Shown here piece by piece: positions 57,737-64,000 of a stretch of DNA of 64,000 bases. How positions within the stretch are numbered: position 1 is the stretch's first letter; each line of letters begins with the position of its first letter. The DNA is from Mycteria americana. Lineage: Eukaryota > Chordata > Aves > Ciconiiformes > Ciconiidae. The stretch covers positions 1,317,560 through 1,381,559 of the forward strand of contig NC_134390.1 of the NCBI RefSeq assembly GCF_035582795.1, written 5' to 3'. Made by a program: the position numbers and the translations under genes. A model generated the notes under the pieces. That model ran no database searches. It was given only the letters and a program-made list of their open reading frames with translations, and had not been told where the DNA came from.

Positions 57737-59780
57737 GTAAAAATATATATATTTAAATAAGCCCCAACCAGCAAAGTGATGAGAAATGTCAGCTGGATAC
57801 AAGCACTTTGGATATGCATCCTTGACACACTCCTGCTTCCTCTTTTGATCAGGCACCCCAGGGACTTTGGGGGCCACGCCAGGCTCCTCAGGACTGTCAC
57901 TCCTCAGGGCCACCCCACGCGGGCCTGAGGAGATAGGATCTCTCTGCGTGGCCTTCGGCAGATCCTTGAGCAGCCGCGCAGGACGGGGACAGCAATCCTC
58001 CCTCCCGCCGTCTGCTTTGCCTGCGCGCGCTTGGAGGCAGAAAAGGCATTTTCCTGGAGACCTTGAGGCTTTTGGCGCTGCTGCAGCCGGGGATCGCAAC
58101 AACCACCCACGCGCAATTACGGCGCTGAAGAGTCTCGCGCCGAGATCTGTCACCACTTACATGCCCGGAGTCCGTTCTCTTACGCAGTTATTCGGTCCAG
58201 GATCTCCAAGCCAAAGCAGCAGGGCTGCTGCGTAACCGTCCTCTGTGCAAAGCCCTCCCAGGATCTCGCTAAAGGAGTCCCAGGCTTTTTCCCTGGTAAC
58301 CCAGTATGGCCACTGGTCTGAGCGGGTCCCAGCCGGGCAGGGGGAGACGGAGCGATGCAGGGGCTGGATGAGGCCGGGCGCTGCCTGGAGAACACTTCAA
58401 CCAGTGGCATTTAACACGCACGGTGGAGCAGTTCCCCATCCTGTAGCGCTGCCGGTCCAGTTTCCCAGCTGAAGCCCCACGGACAAAGCAGACGTGGGTG
58501 GGTCGGACGGAGGCGGCATGACCTGGGGACTCGGGACACTGTAGAAACGGGCGCAGAAGTTCACATTTAATTATTCTTCTGCAGAAGATGCATTTTCTGC
58601 ACCCCTGTCTTGAAGCCTGGCACAGCAGGGTGCACGCGCGGACCATGCCCGGGAGGTGCAGGCTCCTCCTGGCCCTTCTCACAGGGTGTTTTCTGTATTT
58701 ACAACATTAAACATATTCCCCTTTCCCAGGAAACCACCAGTGCCGAAAGCTTATCCCCTCTCAGCCCTGCACCGAGCCCCATGCTGCGGGCACAGACCGT
58801 AGAGGGGAGGTGACGCAGGGACGGTGGCAGGGGCTCTGCCCCAACACACGGCTGCGAGTGCTGTGCCAGTGCCGTGTCCCAGCGCCTTGTCCCGGAGAGC
58901 CGGGGCTTCTCACTTCAGGTCCCAGCTTGTCCCTCGGAGTTGTGCGGGGACCCCCACCGCCTGCGTGTGCATCTCCCCCACCCACACGTGCGTCTCTCCC
59001 GTGCCGCACCGAGGGCTCCGAAGCTGTCATTTCCCAGGCATCCGTCCGCTCTGGGTAGCATCGGGTGTGCAACGCGAACAAACTTCACGCTAAATGAGGC
59101 TGGGCTCCCAGCGCGGCGTTTTCCAGCCCCTCCCAGCCCCTGTGGCCCATTAATACAGGAAACCTCCCTGGCTGCAGCCCACTCCTGCTGCAGCTCGAAG
59201 GGGGGTGCTGGAAGGAGAGTTTGGCACCCGCAAAAGCGGCTCGGGGTTCGAGCAACCTCCCTCCTGCTCGGCTGCCTGTCGCTGGCTGGCAAAGCCCAGC
59301 CAGGAGCGATTCTTGAGAGCTGCTCCTGCTCTCAAGGACCTGGTGCTGCGATGGAAACGCTCGCGGGGCAGCGGGCCAGGATACGGCCTCGCCGCCGCGC
59401 CGGGGGAGGATGCTGGCTCGGCCGCTGCAGGGAGGAACCTTTGGAAAGTTCCCCAGCCTGATGGAAAGTGCTCTGGGCTGCCTCGCGCTTTGCACATCAA
59501 GGATCCGCTCACCTTTGACAGGCCCCTGGGTCTCTGCTGACATGGGCGAGGGATCCTTGCCTTGCACAGACATGCCCCCCCCCATGCAAATTAGAGCCAA
59601 TTAAGAGAAGGAGGAAGAGGTCTGAGGAAGGCAGGAGGCTCTTGGAGCGGCATTTCCCCAGGGGAGCCCCACCCGAGCGGCTGCGTGTGGATGCGGCATA
59701 ACGCGCCAAGGACGTGACACCTGCCTTGGCCCCACCGTGGGCGGTTCTTCTCCCTCTCCCCACATCTTGACTGATGCTTC

Positions 59781-59910
59781 CACCACCCCACCCCATCCCA
59801 TCCCACCCCATCCCACCCCATCCCACCCCATCCCACCCCATCCCATCCCATCCCATCCCATCCCATCCCACCCCATCCCATCCCATCCCATCCCACCCCA
59901 TCCCATCCCA
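59781..59910. repeat. (CCCAT/CCCAC)n pentamer array
   Basis: About 26 pentamers of CCCAT interspersed with CCCAC. The minus strand encodes the MGWDGMGWDG artefact frames. Confidence 0.95.
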
Positions 59911-60764
59911 GTTTAGACCCAGCAATGAAGGATGCCCCACCATCCTCACCGAAGTGCTCTCCCTACCCCTTTGCCGCCGTCTCCTCGCTTCCTCCCACCC
60001 TGCATTCCTGGGAATGGCTCCCAGCCCCGGCCCAGTTTAGAAAACTTTCCAAGGTTGTGGCTGGTGCAGCTGTGCTGGCAGGGAACGGCGCGGAGCGGCC
60101 CCGCTCGCCTGGGAAGCGGGATGGTGCGTGGGGAGCCGGGGCGGCAATCCTCCGCACGGACCCCACGGCCGCTGTGCGCTGTGGGTGTCGCTGGAGGTCC
60201 GAATCCCTCGGGAAATCGGGCGTTAGCATCCCATCACGGGCCGGTGCACAGTCCAGCATCTCCAGGGACGGCAGCTCTGGAAACCCTGAGCTGGCTCCAT
60301 CCAGCCCAGTGTCCCGGTCTTTACTGGACCAGTAAGATGCTTTAGGGACGGGGTGTGAGAGCATCACGCAGCAGTGCTGTACGACGTACCCCTGCCGGAG
60401 CCAGCGACGTACGGCACAGGGGCCTCGCTGAGCTACGCGGGATGTCGCTCACCTGATGGCAGAGGTCTCCGGGCCGGCAACGGCCAGCGTGAGATCCCGC
60501 TGCCAGGCGCGGAAAAACCCAGCATCCACCAACCCCGGCTGCCGCTGCACCTGGGTACTTCCCCTGCAGCTTTTCCAGGTGCAACCCAGGCGCAGGAATG
60601 CTGGAGGATCGCCGCCGTGCCGCAGCCGCGTGCCCAGCCGGCGTGCCGGCTCACCGGCTCCGGCCGCAGGGACACGTTTCCAACAGGCTGCACCAGCTGC
60701 CCGAGTCTGGTTAGCTTCGAGCAGAGAGCTCCTGCCTTGCCATAAAATGCAAACAGAGCAGCTC

Positions 60765-60845
60765 TGCCTTATCTAACTCTTTATCGCTGTATTTAACTTG
60801 CTCATTTTATCTGCACTTGAATAATAATTAATCTCCCAGAGCAGG
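60765..60845. promoter_or_regulatory. candidate GATA-site cluster
   Basis: TTATCT (60769-60774), TTATCG (60781-60786) and TTATCT (60807-60812) within 44 bp, followed by AATAATAATTAATC. It lies about 4.1 kb upstream of RAPGEF3, which is expressed in vascular cells. Motif evidence only. Confidence 0.3.
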
Positions 60846-61153
60846 CAGGCCTGGCCCTGTGGAAATGCGCCTTTCGTGCGGAGCGTGTTCGGCTTATGGG
60901 ACTTGCTGGAGCCGGGTGACTTTGCAGAGGGAGAGTTTTTGGCTGCTGCTCCCGGATCTTCCCCAGTGAAACTGGTGGTGCTGGTGTCTGTGCAAATGGC
61001 TGTTTGACCCCTCAAATCTCATCAGTGCTCAGACCTTCAGCGGCGCGGGCCGGGAGCGATGCACACCCCTTAACAAAATCCTCCAGGCTTTGATCTAGGT
61101 GTTTCAGGACTCGGATAATTCATAAGAACAGCTGTTATCGCCCAAGTTTTGGC

Positions 61154-61179
61154 AAAAAAAAAAAAAAAAAAAAAAAAAA
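61154..61179 (+). repeat. A26 homopolymer
   Basis: A run of about 26 A residues with no AATAAA nearby. It is either a simple-sequence tract or an old poly(A) tail. Confidence 0.85.
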
Positions 61180-64000
61180 TGATTCCCATTTTTATGGGTA
61201 GTTCAGGGCAGAACTGATTTAGTGTTGCTTTGTCACCTCCCGTCTCCCTGCAATTTACTGCCCGGTGGTGGTGCTCCCGGCGCGGGTACCTCAGCCCCTG
61301 CGGACAGGCTGAGTTCCCCCTTGCAATGCTGGAGCCAAGGGCTCGCTGCTGCCGGTCGCCTCCCTATTGTTCGTTAGCACAAATCACTAATTTCAGGGCT
61401 GCTCTGACGTGCACCCGCCGCCCCCGATCACCAAGGGACTGCGGCGGCAGCTACCCGGAGCCGAGTCTCTGGCAAGACGTGCCTGTTCCCCGGGAGATGA
61501 GAAGCTCCCTGAGGTCTGGGAGCCACGGCCAGCGCTCCCGCTCAGCATCTCGACAATAAACCCCATCGGCAGGATTGGGAAACCCTCCCTGGCCCCTTCC
61601 CAGGGGCTGTAAATCAGAGCAGGGCTTGCAGGGCGACAGGCCAGGGCTGGCGTTTGCTCCCCGGGGCTCGCCGCAGCCCTGGCTACCCAGCTCCGGGCAC
61701 ACGGCAAAGCCGTCTCCCTCGGTGGCGGAGATGGCAGCAGGGCTGGGGGCAGCGGCTGTATTTTGTGGTCGTTTCCCTGGTTGAGGGACTCGGTATTCCC
61801 AAGGCGAGTGCCCAGACATTGCCTACAGCTTGAAGCTTTAAATAGCTGAGCATAAATAAAGGTGGCAGCAGAAATAGTCTATCCTGGGGCGATGCTGAGG
61901 ACTGGGAGGATGGGGCGATGCTAAGGACTGGGAGGACGGGGTGAAAGCAATGGGCAGGGGGTAAAATCAGGGGGTGCTGCCGTGGGGCTGGGGTGCAGCT
62001 CTGTCGAGGGCAGGGGTCCCTACCGAGCCCCCAGCTGTGCCCGCACCGGGGGCTGCTGCTTCAGTGGGGACCGCTGGCAGCTCGGGCCCCTCCAGCCGAC
62101 CCCAAAAGCCTCACCAGACGTTTTCTGGCGTGGTTTCCCAGCCTTTCCCCTGTGCCTGCAAGATCTACGAGGCCAATTTAAAGCCCCCTCCACCTCCAGC
62201 TCCTCTTGGGTTCTTTCGTAAATCAAATTGGGGATAAAATAGCATTCCAGGAACGCAGCGGGCCAGCCCCGGCTTTCTGTGGGAAAAGCAGCGAACGCAC
62301 AGTGTCAGCACTGAATAAAGCTCGTGAGATGTCAGGCTAATTCTCTTTATAGCTCCAGGGCTGGCCTTTCCCACCGAGGACCGGGTACCCGCGCCAGCCA
62401 GCAGCTCCCCGGGGACTGCCCCTGCGTGCGGCGGAGCTGTGCCAGCCCGGCGCGGTGGTGGGCGGCTGTCGGGGTTCAGGTGTTCGCGGGAGCGGGGCGA
62501 GGGGTTTGCACGTGCAAGCGTGCGCCAGCACGGGCAGAAAGCTGCGCACGGGGCCGGGCTGCAGCCTCGATGGGCGGGTGGCACGGCTTTGGGTTGAGCA
62601 GTTGACTCTGCTGCTTGTCGGTCGTGCAAGGATGGGGTTTATTTCCCCTGGATGAAAAAACAGTCGCGGGTTTAGGTTGGGTTTCCTGACTGTGCTGCAC
62701 GCCTCCTCCATCCCTGCATCTGGTACCGACCCCTGGACAGCCATGGGACGAGGAGCCATCGAGCCCCCTCCTGCCGTCCCCAAGCACATACGGGATGGCA
62801 GGACCCCGTGTCCTCGCCTTTCGGACGCAGCTTTGTGCTGGCTGATGAACAGAATTTAATTCTGCGCCAATTAGGGGCTAAGCTACAGACCCAGAATTGC
62901 TTATTAAACCACAGATGGGAATGCTATTCCCAAGATTATTTAATTGCAAGTGTTTTAGCGATGTGCTCGCAAGCGGGGGTCACATCTCATCAACAACGCT
63001 CTCATCTCTCACTCGCCCCGAAACAACGGGCACAGCTTTCTGGAGCTGCTATTTCAGCCTCTTTGCAGACTCAGGGCAGCCGGTTGCCGCCGTGCCCGGC
63101 GTGCCGGGCTGTCGCTGCAGCAAACCGGAGCCTGGCATTAAAACCCCAAGGGGTTTCGGCAGATGAGATGAGGAGCTGCGAGCGTGGGGTTGTTGAAGCA
63201 CCTGACGGAGCTCGGAGACGCTGAATCGCAGCATCGGAGACGGCGAGGTGCGCGGGGGTAGTTAATAACCCCTAAAGCCGTCCTACAGAGGAACCGCGGG
63301 TACACGGGGCAGGAAAATGCTGAAACCTGCTTCCCCTCCTGCGGCCGTTCCCCAAAGGCAGAACGAGTTAAACGCTGGTATTTCCATTACACTGCCTGTT
63401 TTGGCATCGTTTCTTGAAAAGTAGTGGTAGGTTCTAGTGCATTTGCACACAAAAAACGCCATGGCCGAACTCTTTGTATCACTGGTGTGTGTATTTGCTG
63501 GCAGATGGTTGCAGAAGAAATCTTTTATATTTATCATCTCTTTGGCTTACCAGGACAAGATAACAAATCAGGGTTGAAAATACGATTCTGGGGAAAATGG
63601 CTCTAAATTACTGCACTCTAAGCATGTTGTTTTATTCTTTAATGTAGCTACTTTATGTATTTCTTTTCCTCAAACTATATATATTTCCTTTTTATTGGCT
63701 AAGCCTTTCCTAATTTATATTTTCATTACTTTGATTAATACTACTTCCACAGTGACATTATTATTCCAACGCAGTTTTGCAAGTGTCTTACCGAAACACT
63801 CGGCGTTAAATAATCTTCGGATTTAGTCTGCATGATTTGTAATTTAATAAGCAGTTCCGTTTCTGCGTTTTATCTCCTAATTGGTACAGAATTAGCAGTT
63901 ATCCTGGAATTAACGCAAGCTCTCGTATGCTTTTTTTTGTCGAAAAGAAAACCGATATAGGTATTATTTTAGCTGTAGTCGTTTAGCCGTAACCATAGCC

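Larger units (their letters stand above)
57466..64000. other. no supported gene; non-coding with AT-rich 3' end
   Basis: I recognise no exon. The sequence holds two A tracts (57721-57736 and 61154-61179), a CCCAT pentamer array, a GATA-site cluster near 60769-60812, AT-rich islands near 62840-62960, and an AT-rich segment from about 63600 to the window end that contrasts with the rest. Confidence 0.5.

Noticed and set aside
57719-58156. 145-codon minus-strand frame ending in a Phe/Tyr run
   Set aside because: The C-terminal aromatic run is simply the complement of the A-tract. No family match and no splice structure.
59509-59949. Glycine-tryptophan-rich frame (MGWDG repeats)
   Set aside because: Produced by the CCCAT/CCCAC pentamer array on the opposite strand.
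57466-64000. SLC48A1, expected upstream of RAPGEF3 from mammalian synteny
   Set aside because: No exon resembling this small four-helix haem transporter is seen on either strand. It may lie beyond the window or be elsewhere.

Overview
The window is GC-rich vertebrate DNA with multi-exon genes, consensus GT-AG introns, CpG islands and many minisatellites. The proteins and overall style (compact introns, GC-rich tandem arrays, a CR1-like fragment, no Alu or L1) point to a bird, probably a microchromosome. That assignment is inference. No bacterial, viral or CRISPR feature was found.

Three protein-coding genes can be reconstructed completely. NEUROD4 (+ strand, CDS 13977-14972) is a 331-aa proneural bHLH factor encoded in one exon; a CpG island at about 10.9-11.6 kb carries a likely non-coding first exon with a tiny upstream ORF, and an AU-rich 3'UTR ends near 16.6 kb. 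ENDOU (- strand, 9 coding exons, 36717 down to 29097) encodes a 361-aa secreted poly(U)-specific endoribonuclease with one somatomedin-B domain. RAPGEF3/EPAC1 (- strand, 27 coding exons, 56635 down to 41921) encodes a 948-aa cAMP-regulated exchange factor for Rap GTPases with DEP, cyclic-nucleotide-binding, REM, RA-like and CDC25 domains. All exon phases join without a frameshift.

Layout: 0.34-3.95 kb is a 52-bp minisatellite with higher-order structure. 4-9.5 kb is non-coding with homeodomain/octamer-rich islands and a 15-16-bp array at 6.5-7.4 kb. 9.55-10.85 kb is a 14-bp array abutting the NEUROD4 CpG island. 10.9-16.6 kb is NEUROD4. 16.7-28.7 kb is a gene-free interval holding CACG-rich tracts and candidate enhancers, including a dense OTX/CRX-type cluster at 22.05-22.25 kb. 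28.8-36.8 kb is ENDOU, whose last intron is mostly a 63-bp array. 36.9-41.6 kb is gene-free. 41.7-56.9 kb is RAPGEF3, with a 32-bp array in its last intron and a 58-bp array upstream of its CpG island. 57.5-64 kb shows no gene I can support.

ENDOU and RAPGEF3 lie head-to-tail on the same strand, as in human 12q13.11. NEUROD4 is also on human 12q13 but several Mb away, so its adjacency here is a local synteny difference. The three genes have no shared pathway: neural or retinal transcription, secreted RNase, and cAMP-Rap signalling. Almost all the long open frames elsewhere in the window are by-products of stop-free tandem repeats or of GC-rich antisense frames.
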